Source of the DNA: Aliivibrio sp. S4MY1
GTDB lineage: Bacteria > Pseudomonadota > Gammaproteobacteria > Enterobacterales > Vibrionaceae
Assembly (NCBI RefSeq): GCF_028765545.1
Contig: NZ_JARACP010000008.1
Coordinates: 177,880 to 241,879 of the forward strand
Direction: 5' to 3'
DNA: 64,000 nucleotides
Shown here piece by piece: positions 1-9,574 of this stretch; the first letter of the stretch is position 1, and each line of letters starts with the position of its first letter. A model generated the notes under the pieces. The model was not told where the DNA came from. It worked only from the letters and a program-made list of their open reading frames with translations, and made no database searches. The position numbers were made by a program, and so were the translations under genes.

Positions 1-561
1 CAAAATAACAGTAGCCATCTTATTCCTTGGGATCTAAACAGAAAAACAGATGAACAATTTAATCTACAACCGCACCCATTAAAATTTAATCATGGTGAAA
101 TATATAATCTCGCAGTTCAACGCGGCACTCTAACCAATGAAGAGCGTTTTTTAATTAATGATCATATTATTCAAACTATTAATATGCTCAAAGCGCTGCC
201 CTATCCTGACCATCTAAAAAATATACCTCTAATTGCAGGTGGCCATCATGAACAAATGTCAGGAAAAGGATACCCTTATGGTATTCCAGCATCAGAGCTA
301 CCTGTCACGGCAAGAATGATGGCTATTGCTGACATATTTGAAGCATTAACCGCTAGTGATCGTCCTTATAAAACACCTAAAACATTATCTGAATCCCTAA
401 AAATATTAGCTTTTATGGCAAAAAATAAACATATTGACGCTTCCTTGTTTAACTTATTTTTAACTGATGAAGTTTACTTAAACTATGCTGATAAGTTTTT
501 AAGCTCTGAACAAATTGATGAGGTAAACATTCAAGAATTAATTGAAATCGCATATTCATAA
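1..561 (+). CDS. HD-GYP domain cyclic-di-GMP phosphodiesterase, C-terminal part (5' end cut by window)
   Basis: The reading frame is open from base 1, so the gene begins outside the window; an internal Met at 184 is not the start. The visible 186 residues form the second half of an HD-GYP domain: an LTNEERFLINDHII segment with a metal-binding His, then GGHHEQMSGKGYPYG, the HHExxxGxGYP signature, and a conserved helix around ADIFEALTASDRPYK. HD-GYP proteins hydrolyse cyclic-di-GMP in the cytoplasm, usually under a sensor or receiver domain that would lie upstream here. The HD pair itself is not visible, so catalytic completeness cannot be judged. It converges on zntA across a shared terminator. 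Confidence 0.9.
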   Translation, partial: QNNSSHLIPWDLNRKTDEQFNLQPHPLKFNHGEIYNLAVQRGTLTNEERFLINDHIIQTINMLKALPYPDHLKNIPLIAGGHHEQMSGKGYPYGIPASELPVTARMMAIADIFEALTASDRPYKTPKTLSESLKILAFMAKNKHIDASLFNLFLTDEVYLNYADKFLSSEQIDEVNIQELIEIAYS

Positions 562-562
562 A

Positions 563-588
563 AAAGCCAACAGAAAGCTGTTGGCTTT
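563..588. terminator. Bidirectional rho-independent terminator between the HD-GYP gene and zntA
   Basis: An 11-bp perfect stem (AAAGCCAACAG / CTGTTGGCTTT) closes a 4-base loop. On the minus strand the stem runs into six T residues, so it is strongest as the zntA terminator. It also lies directly after the HD-GYP stop codon. Confidence 0.85.
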
Positions 589-618
589 ACCTATTTCATG
601 ATTAATCTCGAAATAATA

Positions 619-2931
619 TTATTTCTCTTTAAATCGCAGTAAACGAAGTGCATTCAAGGTAACAAGTGCTGTTGCTCCACTATCAGCTAGAACCGCTACC
701 CATAAACCGGTAATGCCCAATAAACTAGTCACTAGGAATACCGCTTTTAAACCAAGTGCTAACGTAATGTTCTGACGAATATTACTCAATGTCGCTTTTG
801 ATAGCGCAACCATTGGTGCAAGCTCTTCTAGACGGTTATGAGTCAACGCAGCATCTGCGGTTTCCAGAGCAACATCGGTTCCTCCTCCCATCGCAATACC
901 AATAGAAGCGGTTTTCATTGCTGGCGCATCATTAATACCATCACCGACCATTGCCGTTTTTGCCCGTGCAGTTAACAACTCAATGTATTTCACTTTGTCT
1001 GACGGTAATAAACCCGCTTTATAGTCAATATTCAACTCTTCAGCAATCGCTTTTGCTGCGCGTTCGTTATCGCCAGTAAGCATGATTGGTTTTATACCTA
1101 ATTTAACTAACTTCTCAACGGCTATTTTTGCATCAGGACGCAGTTCATCACGCCACGCTAATAATCCAGAGATCTGCTTATTAATCAGTACAAGTACAAC
1201 CGTTTTACCCTGTTGCTCTAAAAACGATATTTGACTTTCGATTTCAGGAATAACCTCACCATCAAACTGCTGCGGGGCATACAATTCAATATGTTGATCA
1301 TTAACAGTTCCTTTAATTCCTTTCCCAACAACGGTCTCACGCTCATCAGCTTCAATAACGGTTAACCCTTGTTCTTGCGCTTTTATTACTACGGCTCTTG
1401 CTAATGGATGAGATGAGCCCATTTCAACCGCTGCTGATTGCAATAAAATACTTTCTTCAGTTTCGGCTTCAACTAAAACACGAATATCAGTTAATACTGG
1501 CTTACCTTGAGTTAGCGTCCCCGTCTTATCAAATGCGATGTTTTGAATATGACCGAGCTCTTCTAATGCAGCGCCCCCTTTAATTAATGCACCACGTTTT
1601 GCCGCTGTAGCTAAACCAGAAGTAATCGCTGCTGGCGTAGAAATCACTAACGCACAAGGACAAGCAATCAATAGCATTGCTAAACCTCGATAAATCCATG
1701 TATCCCATGACTGACCAAACATCAGCGGTGGAATAATGATAACTAATAGCGACAGTAGCATCATTGCTGGTGTGTACCAACGGCTGAATTTATCAAGGAA
1801 ACGTTCTAATGGGGCTTTGCGTGATTCTGCTTCTTCTATTAGGTGAAGAATACGATCAATTGCATTCTCACCTTGAGCTGATATTATCTGAATTTCAATC
1901 ACACGATCATTAACAATAGACCCAGCCATTAATAAGTCGTTAGCTTTTTTATCTACAGGAACTGACTCACCAGTTAATGCACTTTCATCAAAAGAAGCGA
2001 ATTCAGAAAGCAAAATCGCATCTGCGGCTAAACGATCGCCTGGAGAAACTTGAACTTTATCTCCTACGTTTAATTCTGATGCTGGTACTTCTTCTTTTGT
2101 ACCATCGTTATTAATTCGCAATGCAGTATCTGGCACTAAATCCATTAATGCTTTAACGCCACTTCTTGCTTTCGCCGATGCGTAGCCTTCTAATTGTTCA
2201 CCTAACATAAACAATAAGATAACCATTGCTGCTTCAACCGTTTCACCTAAATACACAGCACCAATAGCTGCTACTGTCATTAACGTTTCAATTGAGAATG
2301 GGGAACCATTTTTTGCTAAACGAATGGCTTTGCGGCCAATAGGAATTAAACCAAACAAGCCAGCAACAGTGAATGCGATAGTACCTAGCTCTTTATTGAC
2401 TAAATTAATACCCGTTGCAATAACTAAAAAGGCTACCAAGATTAATAGCAGTAAATTTTTTTTCCAAAATGGCTGAGATTCGATCTCAGATGTACTTTTC
2501 GAACCCATATCGGACAAGGGAAATCCCGTAGTCTTAGCTACGCTAATAACCTGAGCAAATACAGCTTCACTATTTGTTCTTACGGTCAGTTTCTCTGTCG
2601 CAAAGATTACCTTTGCATCAATAACTTCTGGGATGGCAAGAATGGCCTTTTTCAATTTAGCAGCACAGCTTGGACAATCCATATCAGCAATAAGCCAGCT
2701 GCGAGATAACGAACCGTTATTCGATGTTTTAGCGGTGACAACTAGGGGGTCCGACTCCCCAGGATCACTTCCACAACATGAGTCCGTATCTGTTGCTTTA
2801 TCAACGCTGCTACAGCAATCAACTACCGCGCTTTCTGCTTTTATCGAAGTGATTTTTGGTGCAGCACAGCATGAGCTTGATGGGTTATGCTTATGATCTT
2901 GGCTATGAGTGGTTTTATGAGCAGTACACAT
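619..2931 (-). CDS. zntA: Zn(II)/Cd(II)/Pb(II)-exporting P1B-type ATPase
   Basis: This inner-membrane P-type ATPase (770 aa, about the usual length) pumps zinc, cadmium or lead out of the cytosol. Visible motifs are a heavy-metal-binding domain with MDCPSC (84-89), the actuator TGES (320-323), the membrane metal site CPC (424-426), the phosphorylated DKTGT (468-472), SHP near 508, MVGDGINDAP, and an Asp in the last membrane pair (LADSGATALV) typical of the zinc/cadmium subgroup rather than the copper pumps. The first 60 residues are rich in His and carry three Cys-Cys pairs (21-22, 39-40, 52-53), probably an extra metal-collecting tail. A MerR-type promoter precedes it, but no zntR gene is adjacent. 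Confidence 0.95.
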   Translation of the reverse strand: MCTAHKTTHSQDHKHNPSSSCCAAPKITSIKAESAVVDCCSSVDKATDTDSCCGSDPGESDPLVVTAKTSNNGSLSRSWLIADMDCPSCAAKLKKAILAIPEVIDAKVIFATEKLTVRTNSEAVFAQVISVAKTTGFPLSDMGSKSTSEIESQPFWKKNLLLLILVAFLVIATGINLVNKELGTIAFTVAGLFGLIPIGRKAIRLAKNGSPFSIETLMTVAAIGAVYLGETVEAAMVILLFMLGEQLEGYASAKARSGVKALMDLVPDTALRINNDGTKEEVPASELNVGDKVQVSPGDRLAADAILLSEFASFDESALTGESVPVDKKANDLLMAGSIVNDRVIEIQIISAQGENAIDRILHLIEEAESRKAPLERFLDKFSRWYTPAMMLLSLLVIIIPPLMFGQSWDTWIYRGLAMLLIACPCALVISTPAAITSGLATAAKRGALIKGGAALEELGHIQNIAFDKTGTLTQGKPVLTDIRVLVEAETEESILLQSAAVEMGSSHPLARAVVIKAQEQGLTVIEADERETVVGKGIKGTVNDQHIELYAPQQFDGEVIPEIESQISFLEQQGKTVVLVLINKQISGLLAWRDELRPDAKIAVEKLVKLGIKPIMLTGDNERAAKAIAEELNIDYKAGLLPSDKVKYIELLTARAKTAMVGDGINDAPAMKTASIGIAMGGGTDVALETADAALTHNRLEELAPMVALSKATLSNIRQNITLALGLKAVFLVTSLLGITGLWVAVLADSGATALVTLNALRLLRFKEK

Positions 2932-2970
2932 GAGAAAATCCTTTCTGTTAGGTTTAGTTTATCTACACTA

Positions 2971-3002
2971 ACTATAGACCTTAGAGCTAACTCCAGGGTC
3001 AA
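2971..3002 (-). promoter_or_regulatory. MerR-family (ZntR/CadR-type) promoter-operator of zntA
   Basis: Read on the minus strand, a TTGACC -35 box (3002-2997) and a TATAGT -10 box (2976-2971) are separated by 20 bp. This over-long spacer is the hallmark of MerR-activated promoters. The spacer carries the dyad ACCCTGGAG-TTAG-CTCTAAGGT. The start codon lies 40 bp downstream. ZntR-like control is inferred from family knowledge; the regulator gene is not in the window. Confidence 0.85.
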
Positions 3003-3027
3003 GAATAAATTTACTCACATATAAAAA

Positions 3028-3045
3028 AAGACACCGAAGTGTCTT
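3028..3045 (-). terminator. Rho-independent terminator of the CBS-domain gene
   Basis: The minus strand reads AAGACAC-TTCG-GTGTCTT followed by a T run. The UUCG tetraloop is especially stable. It lies 35 bp past the CBS gene stop. Confidence 0.8.
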
Positions 3046-3079
3046 ATTTTATTTATATCAAATTTTATAGCTATAATTT

Positions 3080-3496
3080 CTACACTGGATGTTTGAAACA
3101 ATGTCCAATTGACTCACTCAATGCCTGAAGTACATTTCGACGAGTAATTATCCCAACTAACTTACCTTCCTCTACCACTGGGTAAATTTTAGGTTTATTT
3201 GCAGTCATGGTCTGCGCCAAATCAATAATCGTATCTTCAGGTGTAACCGTAAGTACTTCTGTTTTCATTACATCTGCAACAACGTGCGTGTCTTGGCAAT
3301 GGTAACTTACACCAATTAGCGACTTAATCAAATCCTGCTCTGAAATGAAGCCAATCACTTCACGTTGTTCATTTACAACAGGGCCGCCAATATGCTGCGA
3401 AGTAATAAATTGATCCAAAGCCGCTGATAATGACATATCCGCTGTCAAATAAAGAGGTCGTGCGCTCATGTATTGTTTTACTTTTTTATTTTCCAT
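3080..3496 (-). CDS. Tandem CBS-domain protein
   Basis: This small cytoplasmic protein of 138 aa consists almost entirely of two CBS repeats (about 9-65 and 74-130). Each has the family pattern, for example HIGGPVVNEQREVIGFISEQDLI and KIYPVVEEGKLVGIITRRNVL. CBS pairs bind adenine nucleotides and usually regulate a partner protein. No effector domain is attached, so the partner is unknown. Two ATG codons are adjacent (3499 and 3496); an AGGGGG ribosome site is only 2 nt from the first and 5-6 nt from the second, so I take the second. It has its own terminator and is not obviously co-transcribed with zntA. Confidence 0.88.
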   Translation of the reverse strand: MENKKVKQYMSARPLYLTADMSLSAALDQFITSQHIGGPVVNEQREVIGFISEQDLIKSLIGVSYHCQDTHVVADVMKTEVLTVTPEDTIIDLAQTMTANKPKIYPVVEEGKLVGIITRRNVLQALSESIGHCFKHPV

Positions 3497-3624
3497 CATA
3501 GCCCCCTAACGTGCTATCAATCAGTTTTGATAACTTAAGTGTGGACTATTTTTAGGAAAAAGCTAAATCACTCTTTCCTATCTCTGTGATGGATGAAACC
3601 TATTGAGCAAAAAATTAGCTAAAT

Positions 3625-5217
3625 CTATGAACCACCCAACAAAACATCAATTAAGATTTTCTTATTTTGTTCAACAGATGACATTACGTTTTCATACCCT
3701 GCTGTGTTATTTGTTCTTTCCATTCGATGAATCACCGTCAAACATTGTTTAATATTTTCAGGATCTTTCATCAAATTTTTACCTTTTAGCGTTAGAGTAA
3801 GCAGCATGTAGTTTAAGTCTGATGAATAAGGGTACGTTTGACCGATTTTAATCAACTGTGCTTTATTACCATCTGAAGACGTTTGTCCTCTTAGCCATTG
3901 GTAAACTTTGTTTAATTTTTGAAAATGCGTCATACCTTGTTGTAACAACTGAGGCGCATTCTTTTTTAGGTTCGCTTGATCAAATATTTTATATAGACCA
4001 ACACACAGTTTTACCTCGCCTGACATTGCTAATACACCAAAAGCAGCAACACGGAACTCATCTGATGCTACTTTTCGCTCAGATAAAAAGCGGTGATAAC
4101 AAGTAGTCGCTATTGCCTTGGCTTTATAACGCTTACCTTGTTTGTACAATTGACGAGCAATAAAAATATTAATATAACCCTGTAGTTCATCACGCTTATC
4201 CATCGCTATACGTTTTTTTAGCGTAATAATAAGTTGCCCAAAATAACGACGATACTGATCTTTATTTAAGGTCATATTTGACTTGTAAACAATGTCTGCA
4301 ATATCCATGATCATACGATTTAATGTCGCTGGATTAATACCTATATGATAAAAACGTTTCATTACCATATTATGTACTAATGCGGGTTCATTATTTTCAA
4401 TGATAAATTTTAAATAAGAATAGAAAGCATTATCATTTTTTGGATTATGTTCAAACGCCTTTGCTAAAGAAGCTTGGACTTTAGATAGCTGTTTTGCTTC
4501 AGTATAAATATCAGCAAGCATTAAGTTTGCTTTGAATAAGTACTTTTTCGAACGAAGTAAAAGCTCCAGAACAGGAATTGCCTTTGGTTTTTCTACTACA
4601 TGACAATACGCCATTAAATTCTGAGGCATTATTTCACTTTTGTCATGACGCTGATACACTTTTTTAAAAGTTGAAAAATCTTTCGCTTTATACAACTCTT
4701 CTAAAGTCATATTGAGTAACATTCGATTTTTATACGTACCAGGATAAGTCTGCGCGCGCTGAATAAAAGCGGATTGAGATCCTTTGACTTCACCCACTAA
4801 CTTTTCTATAAGTAAGGTTAAACTAAATGATTTTTTAATTAAATCATCTATATAACCAAAATTAATTGGGCTATTAACAACAAAATCAGGAAACAGCTCT
4901 CTTGCATTAATGTCATCAACTAGTGAGTCATCATTATCAATGTCGATAATAAAAATAGGACGTTTACCAAACTTGGCTTTTTCACGAGCGTGGTTAACTA
5001 TCTCACAAATTACTTCATGATCAGCATAATGGTATTCAATAAAATAATAGTCATAAACAGGTAATTCTGAAGCTCTCATACTGACATTAAAAGAATCAGC
5101 ACTCTTAAAGCCTGCTTTTTGAAAAAACTGACGGATCTGAGTACTACGCTCTCTTTTTTCAGTAAAAACCAACACATTCATTTGTGGAATGCGTCTAATT
5201 AACTCAGCACTGCTCAT
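3625..5217 (-). CDS. Degenerate receiver-domain protein with TPR-like helical repeats
   Basis: The 530-aa protein opens with a response-regulator-like fold (about 12-135), VLVFTEKRERSTQIRQFFQ followed by YDYYFIEY. The usual paired acidic residues are replaced by Thr-Glu, the phospho-acceptor Asp position appears to be Glu (FIEY), and the conserved Lys near the end of the domain is Ser (NSPI). The rest (about 150-530) is helical with TPR-like spacing, for example ANLMLADIYTEAKQLSKVQASLAKAFEHNP at 235-265. No DNA-binding or enzymatic output domain is visible, so it probably acts through protein contacts. It is monocistronic, with unrelated genes on both sides. The domain reading is by eye; the function is unknown. 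Confidence 0.75.
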   Translation of the reverse strand: MSSAELIRRIPQMNVLVFTEKRERSTQIRQFFQKAGFKSADSFNVSMRASELPVYDYYFIEYHYADHEVICEIVNHAREKAKFGKRPIFIIDIDNDDSLVDDINARELFPDFVVNSPINFGYIDDLIKKSFSLTLLIEKLVGEVKGSQSAFIQRAQTYPGTYKNRMLLNMTLEELYKAKDFSTFKKVYQRHDKSEIMPQNLMAYCHVVEKPKAIPVLELLLRSKKYLFKANLMLADIYTEAKQLSKVQASLAKAFEHNPKNDNAFYSYLKFIIENNEPALVHNMVMKRFYHIGINPATLNRMIMDIADIVYKSNMTLNKDQYRRYFGQLIITLKKRIAMDKRDELQGYINIFIARQLYKQGKRYKAKAIATTCYHRFLSERKVASDEFRVAAFGVLAMSGEVKLCVGLYKIFDQANLKKNAPQLLQQGMTHFQKLNKVYQWLRGQTSSDGNKAQLIKIGQTYPYSSDLNYMLLTLTLKGKNLMKDPENIKQCLTVIHRMERTNNTAGYENVMSSVEQNKKILIDVLLGGS

Positions 5218-5379
5218 TTATCATATAACTCTAACAAAAGTAACACCAACAACATACCAACCCGTAAAGATAAAGAAACTTTAAATTACACATAAAATCA
5301 ACATATATGCAAAATAACGTGAACTAACTCACGGAAATTCCGCGCTACTTTATCACAAAATAACGCAGAATTAAGCTAT

Positions 5380-8300
5380 TTAAATATTCGTCAATATCGC
5401 TTGTAAAGGATGCTGCAATTGCTCTCCTTCAAAGCGCTTTACTTGACTTCGGCATGAGTACCCAGTGATCAGACAGCGCTCTTTATCTAAATTAGCTAAG
5501 TTACCTTTCCAACTTAAATCATAAATTGCTTTTGAGCTCTCTAATTTATCCGCTTCATGTCCATAAGTACCAGCCATACCACAACAACCTACCGGGACCG
5601 TATTTAATGTTAATCCAAAATGAGTAAATATCTCTCCCCATTCCTTTTCAGCATTTGGCATTTTAGTTTTTTCAGTACAATGGGCAAATAATTGCCAGGG
5701 CCTTGTATCAAACACCGTCGCTTTATCAAAAGAAGATAGTTTAGGATACAACCACTCATGCACTGTCAAAACTGTAAAATCACCACGGTTATCCGCCAAA
5801 ATTTCATTGTATTCATCCCGATAGCAAAGAACTAATGCAGGATCTACGCCAACCATTGGTATTTTTAATTCAGAAACTTGATTTAAAAACTCACTCGTTG
5901 TTTGAGCTGTGGTTGTAAACTGTTTTAAAAAACCTTTTACATGCTGTGCTTTGCCATTGGGTTTAAATGGCAACAATACGGGCTTTAATCCTAGGCGTTG
6001 AATGAGTTCAACAAAATCACTCACGACACTAGCGTCATAATAACTAGTGAACGGATCTTGAACAATCAGTACATGCTTCTTACGTTCCTTTTCAGAAATA
6101 CCTTTCAATTTTTCTAGGTTAAATGGAGAAATATTTTTCTTCTGACAGTGTTCAGCTAACGTGGGAACAGATAATAGAGGCATATCAACGTAGCCTACTA
6201 TTTTTTTCGTTAACGTTTTAGTTACTGATTGTTTTAATACACCATTAATCACTTTGGGTACTTTAGCCATGAGCGGCAACATAGTTTCAATATTCGCTAC
6301 CATGTAATCTTTCATTGGTCGCTGATAACGGCTGTGATAGATATTTAAAAAACGCGAACGAAAACTTGGTACATCCACTTTAATTGGACATTGGCTTGCA
6401 CAGGCTTTACAAGCTAAACAGCCCATCATTGCGTCATGCACTTCATGCGAGTAATCGTATTCTTTATCTTTATTTATACGATTTCGAATACGATCTATAA
6501 TTTGCTTAATCGATGGGCGTTTTGTGAGAAGTTCTCGCTCTAACTCAACAGGATCAATTCCTTGTTCTGATAATTGACGCAGCCATTCACGAACAAGCCC
6601 TGCTCGCCCTTTTGGAGAGTGACGACGATCTGCTGTTACTTTCATTGATGGGCACATTGGTGAGCTTGTTTCATAATTAAAGCACAAACCATTACCATTA
6701 CATTCCATCGCTTGATTAAAGCTATCTCTTACTTCAATTGGAATTTGGCGGTCATAATATCCACGCTTTGTATCACTTACTTTAACCAATTCATCATTAC
6801 TGTCTAACGGCGTACAGATTTTTCCCGGATTCATTTTATTGTGAGGGTCAAAAGCACTTTTCACGCGACGTAACTCTAGAAATAGCTCTTCACCAAAAAA
6901 CTCAGGTCCATACTCTGAACGGAAGCCTTTACCGTGCTCCCCCCACATTAAACCACCGTATTTTGACACTAAAGCAACCACTTGATCTGAAATGGTATGC
7001 ATTAATGCTTCTTGTTTTGGATCGCACATATCTAACGCAGGACGTACATGCAGTACCCCAGCATCAACGTGGCCAAACATACCGTAGTTGAGCTGATGTG
7101 AATCTAATAACTCTCTAAACTCTTGAATAAAATCAGCCAAGTTCTCTGGTGGCACACAGGTATCTTCAGCAAAAGCAACAGGCTTTGCTGCCCCTTTCGT
7201 TGCACCTAATAATCCCACGGCTTTTTTTCGCATCGTATAAATACGACCAATGCTAGCTACATCTTGCGTTATTTGATAACCAATAATACCGGCAGCTTCT
7301 GTTTCAATAAGTTGATCTAACTTTGCAATAAGATCCGAAACTTGTCGTTCAACCACTTCTGGCTCTGTTCCTGCAAATTCCACCATATTTAAGCCAAGCA
7401 TTTCTTTGTTTGGAACATCAGCAATTAAATCACTAACGCTATGCCAAACAATGTCTTGCTTTGCAAAATTCAGTACTCTTGAATCGATGGTTTCTACAGA
7501 AAGCGCATTAGCTTGAACCATAAATGGGGCATTTCGTAATGCTGCATCAAACGTATCATATTTTACATTGATTAAGGTTCTGGCTTTTGGAATAGGCGTG
7601 ATATTGACTTTAGCTTCGGTTAAAAAGGCTAATGACCCTTCTGCACCACATAACACTCGCGTTATATCGAATTGATCAGTTTCTGTATTTAATGCGTTTT
7701 TTAAGTCGTATCCCGTTAAAAAACGATTCAATGGAGGGAACTTCTCTTCTATTTTTTGACGATTTTGGCGACAAACTCCAGCAGTAACATCTAAAACAGA
7801 CTGTATAGGATCTGGCTGTTCATCATAAGCGAGCTCTGTATTCAAATACGAGCCATTAACAAGTACGGCTGTAATTCCTAATACGTGATCGGAGGTTTTT
7901 CCATATTTAAGTGAACCTTGCCCCGATGCATCGGTATTAATCATTCCACCAATGGTTGCACGGTTACTGGTTGATAAATCAGGTGAAAAGAAAAAACCAT
8001 GAGGTCGCAGTGCATCATTTAATTGATCTTTAATTAAACCGGTTTGAACTCTCGCCCAGCCTTGTTCAATATTGATCTCAAGAACGTTATTCATATGGCG
8101 TGATAAATCGACCACAATGCCTTTTGTTAATGATTGTCCATTTGTGCCAGTTCCACCACCACGAGGAGAAAATGTGATGCTTTTATACTGTTCTTGGTTT
8201 GCTAATTTGGTTAAGCACTCAACGTCTTTAGTGGTTCTTGGCAACAATACCGCCTGTGGCAATTGTTGATAAACACTGTTGTCGGTTGATACGGCTAAAC

Positions 8301-8412
8301 GACTCGAATAGGTTGTTTCGATATCACCACTAAAATCGGTTTTCTTTAATGCTTCTAAATAACCAACTACTTTGGGGTCAATAGTAGATTGGAATGGTAA
8401 TACTGGTAACAT
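5380..8412 (-). CDS. ydiJ: FAD-linked oxidoreductase with C-terminal iron-sulfur domain (YdiJ family)
   Basis: This is a membrane-associated 2-hydroxyacid dehydrogenase-type flavoprotein. E. coli YdiJ is assigned to D-2-hydroxyglutarate oxidation. The N-terminal half is an FAD-binding PCMH domain (FSPRGGGTGTNGQ, GGMINTDASGQGS), followed by the FAD-oxidase C domain (YGMFGHVDAGVLHVRPALD). A ferredoxin-like segment with CLACKACASQCP and a CCG domain with GCCGMAGTYGHE bind iron-sulfur clusters. Similarity to E. coli YdiJ is very high along the whole length. The frame is open to 8469, but I place the start at 8412 because AAGGAG lies 9 nt upstream and the N-terminus then aligns with E. coli; this gives 1010 aa. 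It is divergent from the DUF3334 gene. Confidence 0.93.
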   Translation of the reverse strand: MLPVLPFQSTIDPKVVGYLEALKKTDFSGDIETTYSSRLAVSTDNSVYQQLPQAVLLPRTTKDVECLTKLANQEQYKSITFSPRGGGTGTNGQSLTKGIVVDLSRHMNNVLEINIEQGWARVQTGLIKDQLNDALRPHGFFFSPDLSTSNRATIGGMINTDASGQGSLKYGKTSDHVLGITAVLVNGSYLNTELAYDEQPDPIQSVLDVTAGVCRQNRQKIEEKFPPLNRFLTGYDLKNALNTETDQFDITRVLCGAEGSLAFLTEAKVNITPIPKARTLINVKYDTFDAALRNAPFMVQANALSVETIDSRVLNFAKQDIVWHSVSDLIADVPNKEMLGLNMVEFAGTEPEVVERQVSDLIAKLDQLIETEAAGIIGYQITQDVASIGRIYTMRKKAVGLLGATKGAAKPVAFAEDTCVPPENLADFIQEFRELLDSHQLNYGMFGHVDAGVLHVRPALDMCDPKQEALMHTISDQVVALVSKYGGLMWGEHGKGFRSEYGPEFFGEELFLELRRVKSAFDPHNKMNPGKICTPLDSNDELVKVSDTKRGYYDRQIPIEVRDSFNQAMECNGNGLCFNYETSSPMCPSMKVTADRRHSPKGRAGLVREWLRQLSEQGIDPVELERELLTKRPSIKQIIDRIRNRINKDKEYDYSHEVHDAMMGCLACKACASQCPIKVDVPSFRSRFLNIYHSRYQRPMKDYMVANIETMLPLMAKVPKVINGVLKQSVTKTLTKKIVGYVDMPLLSVPTLAEHCQKKNISPFNLEKLKGISEKERKKHVLIVQDPFTSYYDASVVSDFVELIQRLGLKPVLLPFKPNGKAQHVKGFLKQFTTTAQTTSEFLNQVSELKIPMVGVDPALVLCYRDEYNEILADNRGDFTVLTVHEWLYPKLSSFDKATVFDTRPWQLFAHCTEKTKMPNAEKEWGEIFTHFGLTLNTVPVGCCGMAGTYGHEADKLESSKAIYDLSWKGNLANLDKERCLITGYSCRSQVKRFEGEQLQHPLQAILTNI

Positions 8413-8678
8413 TGCTCCATGCTCCTTTAATCGCTGATCCTCAGCGTCATTATGTTGTTCTATACACACTTTACAACATCTCGAATGGATAAAACATCTA
8501 ACCTATGCTATATCGGCTAAATATTTGTCTTTTTACCTATCAGGCTTGTTTCTCATTTAAAAATAAGTAGGCTGATACACCGCGCAGACCAGTAACAGTG
8601 CACCGTTCTGGTTTGATTCTGTGGCATATTTATTGCTTGTGTAATTCATATCGCCGTAACACTTTTATAGAGAACGTT

Positions 8679-9374
8679 ATGAAACCTGCAATAAGAAAAA
8701 GCAAAACAATCACTACTGATGATATTTTATTAACACTTTGTCGTTCAATGTCAGGCGTACTGAGTAAAGCAACTCAAAGTTCAGTGAACTATTCAGCAAT
8801 GGTTCAAAAAATCACTAAGACGAGTTTAAAGCCAGATTTTGGGTGTTTTGTTCTCTTTGATGGGGGCTTCTCTGGATTAGTAGTAACAAACTTTACTAAA
8901 GATGCCGCACTAGAATTGTATACAAAGTATATGCGTAATATGGGCATGCCAGATGAAGAACTTGCTATTTTGCACACTTCAGATGAAGTTGGAGATGTTC
9001 TTGGTGAATTAATGAACCAAATCGTTGGTGACTTTACAGGCCAGATCCGCAAAACATTGCAAACGACGATCTCACAAAACCAACCAAAGATGCTTTCACT
9101 AAACAAGCAAGTGATCTTATCAGTTGATACTAATTTAGATCGCCCTCAAGCCCGTCGCGTTACTTTTACTACAGAAAATAATCATATCTTCTATCTTGAG
9201 CTGGCAATGGATAAAACTGAATTTATTCAACTTGAAGAATTTGAAGAAGAAGAAGAGTTTAATGCTGATGATCTTTTTGAGCAGCATAAATCAGGAAGTA
9301 ATCAAAAATCAGAGAGTAAAAAGGATAGTTCTCAAGATTTTGATGATTCATTATTTGATGAGCTAGGCATTTAA
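8679..9374 (+). CDS. DUF3334-family protein with a CheC/CheX-type phosphatase motif
   Basis: This 231-aa cytoplasmic protein is recognised as a Vibrionaceae DUF3334 member. Residues 106-136 match the phosphatase signature of the CheC/CheX/FliY family exactly: D106-x3-E110-x2-N113-x22-P136, inside SDEVGDVLGELMNQIVGDFTG. Those proteins dephosphorylate CheY-P. The C-terminal tail (about 176-231) is strongly acidic (FEEEEEF, FDDSLFDELGI) and probably disordered, suggesting a partner-docking tail. The frame extends upstream to 8598, but that stretch has no recognisable domain; ATG 8679 gives the family N-terminus MKPAIRKSKTITTDD. No other chemotaxis gene is in the window. The phosphatase role is inferred from the motif. 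Confidence 0.82.
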   Translation: MKPAIRKSKTITTDDILLTLCRSMSGVLSKATQSSVNYSAMVQKITKTSLKPDFGCFVLFDGGFSGLVVTNFTKDAALELYTKYMRNMGMPDEELAILHTSDEVGDVLGELMNQIVGDFTGQIRKTLQTTISQNQPKMLSLNKQVILSVDTNLDRPQARRVTFTTENNHIFYLELAMDKTEFIQLEEFEEEEEFNADDLFEQHKSGSNQKSESKKDSSQDFDDSLFDELGI

Positions 9375-9574
9375 TTTACTCTATCGAATATATTTAGTAC
9401 TAAGTCTAATTGGTGTTTCTGTGTAATCGTTACTTACATAGAGCACCACCTTAGGTTCTCATATATATCTTTCTCCTTACTAAATTCTCTTCTGCATCTT
9501 TTGAATACCAAATACCTTCCAAATTAAATAAGAGACAGGTAAAATAACGGCCCCGTAAAAAGTAAGGTAAATCT

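Noticed and set aside
1398..1780. Small ORFs within zntA on either strand
   Set aside because: They are out-of-frame shadows of zntA with no ribosome site and no recognisable content.
8598..8678. N-terminal extension of the DUF3334 protein
   Set aside because: The 27 extra residues have no family match; the family N-terminus begins at the ATG at 8679.
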